From Brachycybe producta (Eukaryota > Arthropoda > Diplopoda > Playtdesmida > Andrognathidae), in assembly GCA_036925085.1 (NCBI GenBank), contig JAUPFP010000005.1:5051383-5115382 (forward strand): a stretch of DNA of 64,000 bases, read 5' to 3'. Position 1 is the first letter of the stretch. Every line of letters starts with the position of its first letter. A model generated the notes under the pieces. The model saw only the letters and a list, made by a program, of their open reading frames with translations. It searched no databases and was not told the DNA's origin. The translations under genes and the position numbers were made by a program. Below are positions 45,319 to 56,524 of this stretch, one piece after another.

Positions 45319-47036
45319 TTTTGAGGGTTTCATTCTCTTTCGAGTGTTTTTTCTTCTTCTCTTTTTTCGCTCGGCTGTTTACTTCATTGGGTGGTTCACG
45401 ATCTTAATTATGTTTTCTTTGTTTTTGATGTTTTATTCAATGGAAATGTAGTTTATAGTTATTTTAGTGTGTTAATTGGTTGTGATTTTATTCTAGTATT
45501 TAATATGAGAATAGGAATTAAGGGTACCGTATAAACGGGATGCAAACTTTTTTTTTATAGGAGCAGTCAGTCAATCATAAGAAGAAAATTCAACGTTTGT
45601 TGAAAACTAGAGTTATTTTTATGATCGCCGATGAGCCATGAAAATAACTAGCTTTTAACAAACGCTACAAACCCGCAGCGCAGATGGCTTAGGAGGTTTG
45701 AATGTATTTGGGGGCGCAATTCCTATGGAGGGGACCTGGGGGAGGTAAAGGGGGCGCAATGTAGCAGTGGACAGAGGGGCCCAACTTAATTTGAAGTTCT
45801 CTTTTTAAAATAAGCTTCATTTTTACGGCAGTTTGAAAATGAACGAATTTTATGAAGTTGATAGTTAAAGAAACTATCATTTTTCATTTTTGTCCATAAG
45901 AGGTTTGTTTTAAAATATACACTGTTTTCATGACGCGCCCTAGGCGAGGTTTAAAATATGCGCCCAGGGTCCCGGCACCTTAGGCGAGGCTCGTAATTTG
46001 TGCCCCAATTGTATTCTGTAGCATCCGTCTACCTATCTATAACCCTGCCTATGCCAACAAGCTAAGTACCTATTTCTTCCCCATTCATCTGTCTATTTTT
46101 GACAAGACAAAGGTCAAGAATGTTGCTATTAACCTTTTACATAAAAACTCTCCTTTCTGTCATAAATTTATATAAATTTATCTTGGTATTTGCAAACAGA
46201 TGTTATTGATTAGTTTCGTTTTCTAGGGGGGGGGGGGGGGTTGTAGTTTGTCAAACAATAGATTGGATACCATTCTCTTGTTGTATTGCTAAAACTGTCA
46301 AAAATTGTCACAATATAAATGACTTCCTTTTGCATTTTTCTAGTATTTTATTCATTATTTTTTCACGTTTTGAACATTATAAATATTTTTTAAAATCTTT
46401 TCTGTTCCATATGTCATGCAAGTGTATTTTTTTTTTGCAAATTGTGACACATATTCATGTAATTTTTTGTTGAACTGCTTAAATGAGGTTTCTTGTACTG
46501 AATCAATTTATTTTTCTTTCTTTCATGTTTTTTTTTTTAAATTTATTTTTAAATCGAAACTATTTTCACCTTTTGGGCTGCTCAAATAATTGGGGGACTA
46601 AAATATTTTCGTTTCTGTCCTATAAGGGACTCCGTAGAAAACACACGTCGAAACGCACGCAATATTTGTAGAGTAAGTTAAGTCAAGGTTTGTAGAGTAT
46701 GCATTCTACTCTACAAACCTTTGAAAAGCACGTGTTTTCAGATTTGTATTTCCCGCCGTTAGAAGTTGTGTCTAGCTAGCGGCTTAAAATAACCGAGTTT
46801 AGCTGTTTTAGTTTAGCGTTGTTTTTTCACACATTTTTGGCGTACATTACTAAAACAGCAATTCGAGTCACCGGTTATGTTATATTAAAATAAAAAAAGT
46901 ACTGTATTATCATTCAATTAATTTTAATTTTAAATTGAAATATACAAATATAGCTCTCGCCGAAGTATTTTTTTTTTCTAGTCGGCTAATATTTAGTGTT
47001 TCGGCGGCGAAAAAATTTCCGAACTTCTAAAAGAAA
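45319..47036. other. Spacer between lectin and GTF2H2
   Basis: Lectin 3' UTR then AT-rich DNA; a run of 15 G at 46226-46240; a GGGGGCGCAAT repeat fragment at 45710-45760 resembling the element at 59797-59946; a hairpin at 46685-46721. The last 40 bases before 47037 are the likely GTF2H2 5' UTR. No further coding sequence recognised. Confidence 0.5.
46685..46721. repeat. Perfect 15-bp hairpin upstream of GTF2H2
   Basis: AAGGTTTGTAGAGTA and TACTCTACAAACCTT flank a 7-base loop TGCATTC. About 315 bases before the GTF2H2 start codon; no poly-T tract follows, so there is no sign of a pol III terminator. Confidence 0.7.
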
Positions 47037-50000
47037 ATGGCGGACGACGAAGACGATCGTAAGGAATATCGCTGGGAAGGAGATTATGAAAAAACATGGT
47101 AATTTTCGACATTATTTCTTTTATTTTATATTTGAATATGTAGTTGATCAATGGTTGACTTAGTTTATTGGTCATTTAACTAATAAAACAAATGAAAATG
47201 CTCGCTTTGTTGCTTTGTATCGAACACATGTGAAGTTTGACACTTAAAAACCGGCGAAACCAATGTCGATTTTAACTCACTTCTTATCGGTTTTAATGTC
47301 ATTAAAGGGAAGTTATACGTGAAGATGATGATGGGCTTTTGGAATTAAGTGTCGAAGAAAGTATTCGTCGAGCAAAACGGCGAAAACTCATCGAAAAACA
47401 TGCAGTTATTCGTCTTGGAGTGGTATTCTACTGTTAATCACTAGGCGGCGCCACCGTCTATGCGAGCGCTCGCATAGTCTTGAATGCTAAAATGTTTTCT
47501 TCCGTAGATGCGTCACTTGTACGTCGTTCTCGACTTATCTGAATCTATGTTAGATCAGGATTTGAAACCGACACGGCAGATTTGTGCCGTTAAAGTAACT
47601 TTGAACTTCCGTCAACTTCAGATGGTGTTTGTTATGGTGAACTTAAGTTTCGTTTTAGCTTCTCGAAACATTCGTTGACGAGTTTTTCGATCAGAATCCA
47701 ATCAGTCAGTTGGGTTTTGTGACGATGCGCAACAAAAGAGCGGAAAAGCTAAGCGAACTCGGAGGTATGATTTGTTGTCGTCCTCATTGTAAGGGCGTAT
47801 GATTCGTGGATAATGTTTTCGTTTGTTTTCGTAAAGGGAATCCAAAGAGTCACATTACAGCTTTGAAATCGGCACTTGACATCACTTGTCTCGACGAACC
47901 GTCGTTGGTTAATGCTCTTGAATTGACTGTTCAGACTTTGAAGTAAATAGTTGTTATGGAACTTACTTTTGGTGCCGTTATAGTTGTTTGATATCTTGTT
48001 ACGTTATTATTTATTCAGAAACATGCCTTCGCACACAAGCAGAGAAGTTCTCGTCATTTTCGGTAGTCTCACTTCGTGTGATCCGAGCGATGTACGATCC
48101 ACTTTGAAGGTACTTGATCAACCTTTTCAAAAACATCTTAAAAACGAATTAACGCTGGCGTTGTTAATGATTAAGAGCCTAGATCCACGTCCATCTTGTT
48201 GTTTTGAGCAGACGACAACGAGACAAATGAATGTTCTTATATGGTGTTACTAAAACTGCAAGAAATCGCCTCACAATCGCTCAATTAAAATACAGTAAAG
48301 CGCAAAATGCAATAAAAAGTATTGTTCTTCACGTGCTCGATTTATATAATTTTTAAAAAGGTCTTTCTGTTTTTTAATAACGTTTAAAATCGTACGTTTT
48401 TAACTCCATGTTAAGTCCCATAGGACTAAAACACCGTCCAACAAAAGTTGAGAACTCTCATTAAAAATGGTTTAGAGCAATCAGAAAAATTAGCACGTAC
48501 TCACACGTGTTTATTGCTTTCAGGATTATTCCTTTTTCTAAATTTTAAAAGAGCTTTCTATTTTTAAATAACATTTAAAATCTTACGTTTTTTTAACTCC
48601 ATGTTAATTCCCATAGAACCAAAAAACCGTCACCCAAACATTTGAAGAACTCCCATTAAAAACGACTTAGAATAATCACATAAAAATTAGCACGTGCATT
48701 AATCTATTGGCTTCACGCTGATTCCTTTTTATAAGATTAGCACGCGAAATTATTTTTTTTATTAATATTATTATGTCACTTAAAACCTGGAGAAAAAAAT
48801 GTTAAAAACAATTTTTAAATAAAAAACGATCGCAGCACCCTACATTCGGAGAAATTTTGAACTAAACGATGTATCTAGCCTCTTAATTGCTATTAAACTT
48901 CATAATTTGTTTGCCCACTGATACCTTCTGAAATATTTGATAGAAATGAACCCATGACCAACTGCACCAACAAGACAAGACCCGATTACATTTTAATTTT
49001 TACAGCACGGGGATTGAACTCATGACCAACAATTACCATGGACTGAGACAGTAACCACAACACCCAACCCCATTTTAATTTTTACTCGCTTTTATTTAAC
49101 TACATAATTAATTAAAAATTATTTCACATCTGCACGGGAATCGAACTCATGACTAACACTTACCAAGGTCTCAGTTGCCTGAGACACTAACCACTACACC
49201 AGCAAGACATGAGGGAGGGGGAGGAGGAGGGGGGGGGGCGGCTAGTTTTTGTTTTATTTTTTAGACCCTTTTTGACCTGCATTGCTCTAAAGAGCAATGG
49301 AGGTATATAGGATCATGCAAGAAAAGGGGAAAAAAAGGATGTCTGTGTGTATGTGTGTGTCCGGAACCCGATTTAGTTCCTCGAACAACTCAAGAACGGA
49401 ATGAGATAAAGACATGCAGTATTTTTTATTTGATTCCGTGGGTCAATATGAAGCTCCTGGCAAAAAATTAGAAAATTTTACCCAGGGGTTATTTTTTTAT
49501 GAATTGTTTAGAAACAAATTTTGAGTTTTTGGTCATAATTTTTAGTGGGTCGAACAACTCGAAAACGGGGCCACCTACAATAAAATGTCATCAGACCTAA
49601 AATGATGTAAACTATGTCATGTACTTGAATACATACATGTGTTTATCTATATACACATGCGCACACGTCTATACATGTGCGTACACATGCGCACAAGTGT
49701 GTACATGTGCGTACACATGCACACAAGTGTGTACATGTGCGTACACATGCGCACAAGTGTACATGTGCGTACACATGCGCACACGTGTGTACATGTGCGT
49801 ACTCATGCGCGCACGTGTGTTCATGTGCGTACTCATGCACACACATGTAACAATGAAAAAAAAGTTGGTTATTTGATATATGAAAGCATATATTAAAGCA
49901 ATGGAGGTCTATAGGGTTCCTTGAATCCCTTGTTTTACTCCTTTTATTTAACTTCACAATTTGTTTGTTCACCACTTTCTGAAATATTTGAAAATAATTG

Positions 50001-53000
50001 AGTCTGAGACGCGCTAACCACTTCACCAACAAGAAAGAGGGGATCATATCTTATTTAACTTTTTAGACCCCCCCCCCCTTTTTAGATGTTTTTTTAATTT
50101 TCTTGTTATTCTGTAATGGCAAGAAGTTGAAGACAATTGCCGCACAATTACAAGAGATATGTTAATTGATGTTTGCGGATCAGTTTCTTACCAATGTTAG
50201 CAATGCCTTGATCAGAATGGTTGACATTTTGAAAGCTTGAGATAACGCCTCATTTAGACATAAAACATGTAATGCTTTTATAATCTACTGTTTATTGTAA
50301 CATTTATTCTTAATTCTAAAATTAAATTAAATTTAATTTAATAAAATAAACATGGCAGTTATTAACAACCAAAGTGTGCAGGGGCCTATTCATTATACAT
50401 TATTGGTGTTTGTTTTTGTTTATAGTTTCAGTTTAACTGTAAAGAGTAAATAAAAGTAGTTCATTTTGGTACTTGCAACCTTTATGTCTCGTCTTCAGCA
50501 ATTGTCATGGTGATATTTTTCAAAGTTTGTTGTGAAATAGGCCAGTCTCCACGACAAGAATTTTCGCTAGAACGGTAAATCCGTCGGCCGGCTGGTAGTA
50601 AAAAAGGGTGGCTTTGTCCACGCGGACGGCAGTCTGGTTGAGTTTGTGCACTGTTGCATATCTACCACGTTTCGAGAATGGGTATGCAAGATGTATGTGA
50701 TATTATTATTATACTGTTGACTAACGGCGAGTTTTTCCGGCTCGTGGCTACGTAGACAGGTTGATATATGTTTCACTGCACACCTATTTATCTGCCGTCT
50801 CTACTCGGGGAATCCGGTCCTACAAACGGCACCGTGTCCAGAGAATTTGACGTGCCGGTTCATGGACAGACACGTAAAAAATAATGTAGTACTGTTAACC
50901 TGGTAAATTTGCTGTGTTTGTCATGGACAAGGGACCTAAGGGACATAAAAGAATTGTCATGTTGATGTGTTTATTTAGGTAGTTATAAATTAGAAAAGTA
51001 AAGGAATCACAAAACAATTTTCACGATGTTATTTTTCAAAGTATATTATAAACTAGATGAGTTATAGAAACCATGTAACACAGTTGTCATTATGATACGA
51101 TTATATACGATTTAACATTGCGATAAACTGGAACCACGCGACATAGTTTGTTTTCCAGTCCATTTGTTTTGAAATGGTCGAAATGTGCGATTTTCAAGAT
51201 GGCATAAAACGCTGGGTTGAAAGTTATTACAATGACAAATATTTTTTCATCATTCTTGTATTTTTATAATTTCTCAACAAACTATTTTTAAATTTGCCAG
51301 TTAATGTAAGATTGATTTCTTGGTATAAGTTGGTCTAACATCTAAATTTTCTGGTTTTAGGTCCTCAAGGCGAATAACATCCGTTGTTCGATCATCGGAT
51401 TGTCCGCCGAATTGCACATCTGTAAATTACTTAGTAAAGAAACCGGAGGTGCAAATGTCGCCCTATTTTGTTAGGAGATTCCTTGACTGATTGTTCTTTA
51501 TTTTAATTTACAGGCTCGTATGGCGTCGTATTGGACGATAATCACTTCAAAGAGTTGTTGACGGAACACGTTTCGCCGCCGCCAGCTGCTGTAAGTTTGG
51601 AGTTGCACGTTTTGATATGTACATTGTTTTCTTAAATAATGTTTTTTTTATAATGTTTTTTTTAATTTAAGACTGCAGCGGCGTCATCACTAATTAGGAT
51701 GGGTGAGAAACTACAGAGAATTACATCATAACGATGGACTTTTAACAGAATTTAATATTTCTTTAGGTTTCCCACATTGTAGAGAAGGGAAACCTTCAGC
51801 GTGCATGTGGTATTTACACAAAAGTAACGTTTCTCTTGTTCGTTTTGTGTTACTCAATCTTTGTATTCGTTTTTTTTTTTTAAAGTCATCTCGACCTTAA
51901 ACAAAAGGAGAAGCCCGTGATTAGCTCTCGTGGCTATTATTGCCCTCAGTGTATGAGCAAATATTGTGATCTTCCTGTCGAATGCACGTCGTGTGGTCAG
52001 TTATTTTTCCCCTTTTTATTAACTTAAAATGCAACCACAGGAAAGTTATATGAGGTTCTTATATTGATGTTCTTAGTTCATTAGTAGCAACTTTTAAAGT
52101 GAAAGTTTTGTTTATTTAAAACTCTGAAAGGACCTACCTACAGTCTATAATAATTGGCTAAGGGCTCACTCTACATGTTTTTCAATGGGCTTCAGTGTAT
52201 TCTATGTTAGAATTTTTAATTTTCATCCGTTTACTTCATTTTTGCCAAAATCGAGTTATCAGATAAAAGCACACTTTTGAGTTAATCAGTTGCAGTGTTA
52301 ACCAGGTTGTTTAAAACGCTGTCACACCCGCTGAAGACGAGTTTAATACTTAATTTTAAAATAGCTTCTTTGACTTTTCTTTACAATTTCAAGCAAGGAA
52401 GTCATAATTGCATATTGGCATCAAAATCTTGCCAGCTTAAATTAGAAAATGGAGCTGCTACAGCATAACCCAGCTGTTCTGTCGTTTCACTTTTTGTGGA
52501 ATCTGGTTGTTTAGTTTGATTTTTAACACTATGATCTGCTTCAAAGATCAAACGAAATGGAAGCAATACAAATCATGTATGCTGTAATTTGAAAAGCTAC
52601 AAAAAGCTTTAATGCTAAAGCTTAACTTTAAAGCGACAGAAAGCAAATATGCATTTTAACTTGTAGTCAAAAATTATATGTTTGACTGCTAATTTGGCCA
52701 AAAAACGGAAATCTTCATATAAAGTTTGATTTATTGTCATGAACATATGATCATCACATTCTTTTACTTTTTCTGTTTTCATATCCGTAAACATTTAATT
52801 ACCTTTTAGAAGTTGCTTCTAAAAAGCTGTCTAGATTTGAGCCTGAACAACAATTTTCTCGTTCCATCTTAGATCGTATCGTCTTAAATATGTTTTCGCT
52901 TTACACGTCTCGTTTTTTTTATTTTTTTAAGGTTTGACATTGGTATCTGCGCCTCACTTGGCGAGGTCGTACCATTATTTTTTCCGCCTCGAAGGATTCG

Positions 53001-53355
53001 ACGAAGTGGCGAAAAGTTCGGAACACGAGTACTAATACTTGATCGTTATTTTTTTTTATCATTTTCATTCTAAGTCGTTATCTTCTTTTAGACGAATTTG
53101 TGAAGGATGCACGAAATCGGTGACAGATCAAGCGGTAATATTTTTACATCTGAATTCGGTTTTAGCTTTTTGTTTTATCTTTATGTTATTCTTTGATTTT
53201 CGTTTTGTTCTTATCAGATGTACAAGTGTCCAAAATGCGAGTGTCACTTTTGTTACGACTGTGACTTGATGTTACACGAGAGTTTACATTCTTGTCCCGG
53301 TTGCGCATCTTCTCCTAGCGTCTTGAAACAGAGTGCATCTGCTTGCGTTCCGTAG
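47037..53355 (+). CDS. GTF2H2: General transcription factor IIH subunit 2 (p44/Ssl1)
   Basis: Core TFIIH subunit that binds and stimulates the XPD helicase in transcription initiation and nucleotide excision repair. Exons 47037-47098, 47308-47422, 47508-47594, 47659-47764, 47837-47942, 48019-48109, 51361-51448, 51514-51590, 51672-51702, 51767-51809, 51886-51995, 52932-53028, 53092-53134, 53218-53355 total 1194 bases: 397 aa (human 395), stop TAG. The start [20 protein letters not shown] aligns with the family. The VWA-like domain (about 58-240) has [50 protein letters not shown] and [11 protein letters not shown]. Zinc-binding C-terminal half: [36 protein letters not shown], then a C4-type module [17 protein letters not shown] and CPGC. 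Intron 6 (3251 bases) holds a transposon, several SINEs and a minisatellite. The exon 10 region (HCREGKPSA) is shorter than in human. Confidence 0.97.
48175..48882 (-). mobile_element. TTAA-target element (family A) in GTF2H2 intron 6, reversed
   Basis: GAGCCTAGATCCACGTCC at the left and GATGTATCTAGCCTC at the right (one mismatch in the terminal GGCTC), flanked by TTAA at 48171-48174 and 48883-48886. It is in opposite orientation to the other three copies. It contains the CACGTG-bearing tandem units and the ATTTCTTGCAGTTTTAG-type end in reverse. Confidence 0.88.
48890..49213 (-). mobile_element. Two tRNA-derived SINE copies, tandem, minus strand
   Basis: Read on the minus strand, each has an A-box-like GTGTAGTGGTTAGTG and a B-box-like GGTTCGATTCCCGTG (GAGTTCGATTCCCGTGCAG in the 49213-49080 copy), then a tail with AAATATTTCAGAAGG and ACAAATTATGAAGTT. 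The second copy (about 49080-48890) is more decayed. Same family as 49938-50040 and 59451-59605. Confidence 0.75.
49214..49623. other. Intronic repeat-flanked sequence before the minisatellite
   Basis: A 12-base G/GC tract near 49228-49240, then AGCAATGGAGGTATATAGG at about 49291. The same words (AGCAATGGAGGTCTATAGGG) return at about 49899, so the stretch between, including the minisatellite, is bracketed by a direct repeat. No coding potential. Confidence 0.5.
49624..49852. repeat. Alternating purine/pyrimidine minisatellite
   Basis: About seven units of roughly 28-30 bases built from GTACACATGCGCAC and AAGTGTGTACATGTGC, almost strictly alternating purine and pyrimidine for about 200 bases. 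Open frames on both strands here are a by-product of the repeat. Confidence 0.9.
49938..50040 (-). mobile_element. tRNA-derived SINE fragment, minus strand
   Basis: Minus-strand reading shows TTGTTGGTGAAGTGGTTAGCG (A box) and a tail CAAATATTTCAGAAAGTGG and CAAATTGTGAAGTT, but the middle including the B box is deleted. Confidence 0.6.
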
Positions 53356-53585
53356 CGAAGGCGTTTAGTAAGTTTTACAAACTATTCTTTTTCCTGTTAT
53401 TTTCTTGTTTTTTTTATATGAAGTGTCAATGAAACTGGTTTGAATTGATATGTGTCTCACTGGTGTTTTATTTTATTATTTGTTAGTTTGGTCTTTTTGT
53501 TTCAGTTTGTACAAAGCGATTTTAATTTAGGTTTGTTTTAGACAGTTTTTTTTTTTTAAATTTGTTGAAAATACAAAAAATGCAG

Positions 53586-53870
53586 ACGCCTCGGTGTGGC
53601 ACAGTGGAGGCTATTTCCGCTTGTGGTGCAGGGGATTCCAAGTTTGAATCCTTGTGAAGGCATGGATGTTTGTATTGTCTTCATTCCCGCCATAGCAGGT
53701 CCCTAGCATGGGTGGGAAAGGGAGGGTCGACGTCACGTTGACAGCCGGTCGGTTGTAAAGTTTCGCCAAAAATTGTTGGGAGTTTGGCACATCCTCCCAA
53801 AAAAAAGTGGCCTGCTCAAGCCCATAAGGCTGATCCTGAATTGTGGGGAAAACGGTGCAGGAAATGATGT
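53586..53870 (+). mobile_element. tRNA-derived SINE of a second family
   Basis: GCCTCGGTGTGGCACAGTGG gives an A box and, after 30 bases, CCAAGTTTGAATCCTTG a B box, in a ~75-base tRNA-like head. It is followed by a ~200-base body (CATTCCCGCCATAGCAGG ... GTGGCCTGCTCAAGCCC). It lies 230 bases after the GTF2H2 stop. Confidence 0.65.
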
Positions 53871-54784
53871 TGAAAATACAAACAATAGAAACAGTGAAAT
53901 AATCTTCAATTTCGTGAGTGAAACATTTGGAGCTCGTGTTGTAAGAGAGAAACTTGAAATTCATTTAAATAGATTTGGAACATAAAATACCTTATTTTAA
54001 TTGCATATGGTTTTCTATGTTGGAATCTTGTTCAGAGGGTTCAAGTTGAAGTTCCAAGTGCCAAGGTTTCTTCTTTATTTTGGATCTTAGTGTCTTGCAA
54101 ACTGAATTGAGAAATCATGGTGGGGAAAAAAATCACAAGCAAACAAACGAACATCACAAGCAAACAATATTTAACGTTAATAATTTTAAATATATTGCAT
54201 TTTGCTTGCACAATAAAAAATATAAAAGAAATAGTTTGAAGAAACTTGCCCTTTTCTTGTTTGTTAATTTTATTATTACAAATTATTAATTTTAAGTTGA
54301 ATAATAAGTTTTTATTATTTGACAAATGAGAACAGTATTTAAACACAAATTTTACAGCTTTATTGATTCTCAGTCTGTTTCTAATTCTAAATTTGAAAAT
54401 GACAACATTTTTAGAAAATTGCATCAAATACACCAAGCATTTACATCATATTAATAAACTTTGATGTAAATAATATGAGCAACTTGGGAAAATTGAGTTT
54501 TTTGATTGTTAGTAGTGTTGGTCATTTTTCGAGTGCCAGAAACTGCCCTTGTGGAAGTCAGTGGTTCAGTAATTTAAATTGATGGAAACGAAACCATTTG
54601 GTTTTCGACGCCAGTCAGTGCCCTTGGCTCTTTGTAGTTCACTTAAGATAAGCAACTACAGTCAATATATGACGCTTTAGCTAGTGGTTGCGGTGCTGTT
54701 AAAGCAACAAAAGTCTCATCTCGGTCTACTATGTACATGTATGTGTGTATTACAATAGCCTCGTATAACTTATATTATTTAGTA

Positions 54785-55177
54785 CAGTGTTTCCCAGATG
54801 GGGTTCCGTGAAGGGGAAAGTAAGGGTTCTGTCAGAAATTGATTAAATTTATCACTGTAAAAAATGTATAATTATAATAGTTTCTTAAAATAATTTAAAT
54901 GTTAATCTTAGCTGCAGCATGTCCATCTTCGGACATTCCAACACAACTCAAAAATCAAATGAGACATAAATAAAATGTGCTGTAATTTTTATGCGATTTT
55001 TTTAATATTATTAATTAAAAGTGAATTTGATATCCTAAATTATCATTTTATCCATATCTACCTTTTCTGACATTTTTCTCACTCCGTATACGGTAATATG
55101 TAAAAGTACTATTGGAGTTCCATAATATTTAGAGATTAAAAAACGGTTACGTAGTCAAATAAAATTGGGAAACACTG
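54785..55177. mobile_element. hAT-like non-autonomous element
   Basis: Terminal inverted repeats CAGTGTTTCCCA / TGGGAAACACTG, 393 bp apart, with the GGGGTTCC subterminal motif common in hAT elements. No convincing 8-bp duplication is visible, so the ends may have decayed. Confidence 0.65.
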
Positions 55178-56146
55178 TTGAGTTTAGTTATTTTTTATTA
55201 TAACCTGCGCAGCCTATTTCCCATTCATTTATTAGATGCTTATTATTATCGTAATCTTAATTTCCCTCCCCCCTCCCTCTTCGAGGAACCCATTTTAAAA
55301 TTAAAATGTTGATTAATTGATAAATTAGTCAAGCTCGTAATTGCTCGTATGCTTGAGAATTAGCCTTGTCACAATACGAGGCCACGTTATTCAAAGCTGG
55401 ATTAAGTGGAAGTATCAATAGAGAAAGTAGTAAAGAAGGCTTTAAAGTGAAAGTAGGCTAAATGACAGCTCTCTGTTTGAATGGATTTTAACATATTGAC
55501 ATGGGGTTTCAGTTATCTGTCAATGCAGACAATGACCTCCTCCTCGTATATGTTGTTCCTATAACAATATTACAATACCTGAAGTCTTGAATGAAATTTT
55601 CGAGTTGTTAATTTGTTGTAGGTGGCTGCATTTCTAGAAGATTATTAATTATAGTTTTTTTTTTAAAAAAATAAACTGAAAATATGCAAAATAGATATGG
55701 TTATTAGATCTGCTTATTCTGTATTTCAGAAGAAACATTAAGATAAAAACTACATGTAAAGTTATTTCAGTAACTTATTATTATGGCAAATTTAAATTTT
55801 AAATGTTCACTACACGTTATACGGAATACAAAGAAACGACACAAAACTACAAATAATGAATAACCGTTTTAAATACGTCCAAAAGAAATGGCACTCTTGT
55901 CTCGAAATAAAATTAAAGGTGAGCTGTTTCAGCACAACGTTTTGCCAAGCAAGTTGTGCAAGATAACGATCACACTGGCAATCACAGTTTATTGCATGAA
56001 ATATACATGCATAGATGTAGTTGTGAATTTTGCAATAAAAATAGCCACAAAAACGTACTTTAACGTAACCAGAATCTACATAGGGTTATTATATGAAAAT
56101 TTAAATTGTGTATTAATTTATTAAAAATGTATCGTAATTAAGTCAC

Positions 56147-56524
56147 GGTTTATGAACAGCTGATTTTCGAACTTTTAATTATATATTTTAGGAGCAAAAT
56201 TAAGAGAAACTACGTGTTTTAGAAACTAGAAGGGTAGCTCAATCACTTCAGGGGATTTTTTCGTTGACGTCTTTTGAAGTAAACTTTATAGACAAAAATT
56301 TAAAAAAAAAATAATACTCTTCTCTGCTGTGTCGTCTGCTCACAGTTGAGTTATTGTCAAACTCGCATAAAAGCTTATTTTGAAAGATATCAACATGAAA
56401 ATATCCTTAGGTGATAGAGATACCCTAATAGTTTCTAAAAGAGAATTCTGGTTTCTTTATTTTGTGCCTGAAACGCAAAATAATCAGAGTTTGAGAGTCG
56501 TTTACACTCTAAAAACCACCTTAA
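56147..56524. repeat. Family B hairpin repeat, complete copy
   Basis: Begins GGTTTATGAACAGCTGATTTTCG and ends GAGTCGTTTACACTCTAAAA. Internal AAACTAGAAGGGTAGCTCAATC and its inverse GATAGAGATACCCTAATAGTTTC. Also GCTTATTTTGAAAGATATC near the centre. Confidence 0.8.

Noticed and set aside
49619..50047. Cys/His-rich repeat proteins on both strands
   Set aside because: They exist in three frames because the 28-30-base minisatellite has no stops; no promoter, splice or homology support.
52000..52930. Missed exon in GTF2H2 intron 11
   Set aside because: The protein joins without a gap to the human sequence across this intron ([20 protein letters not shown]), so no exon is needed.
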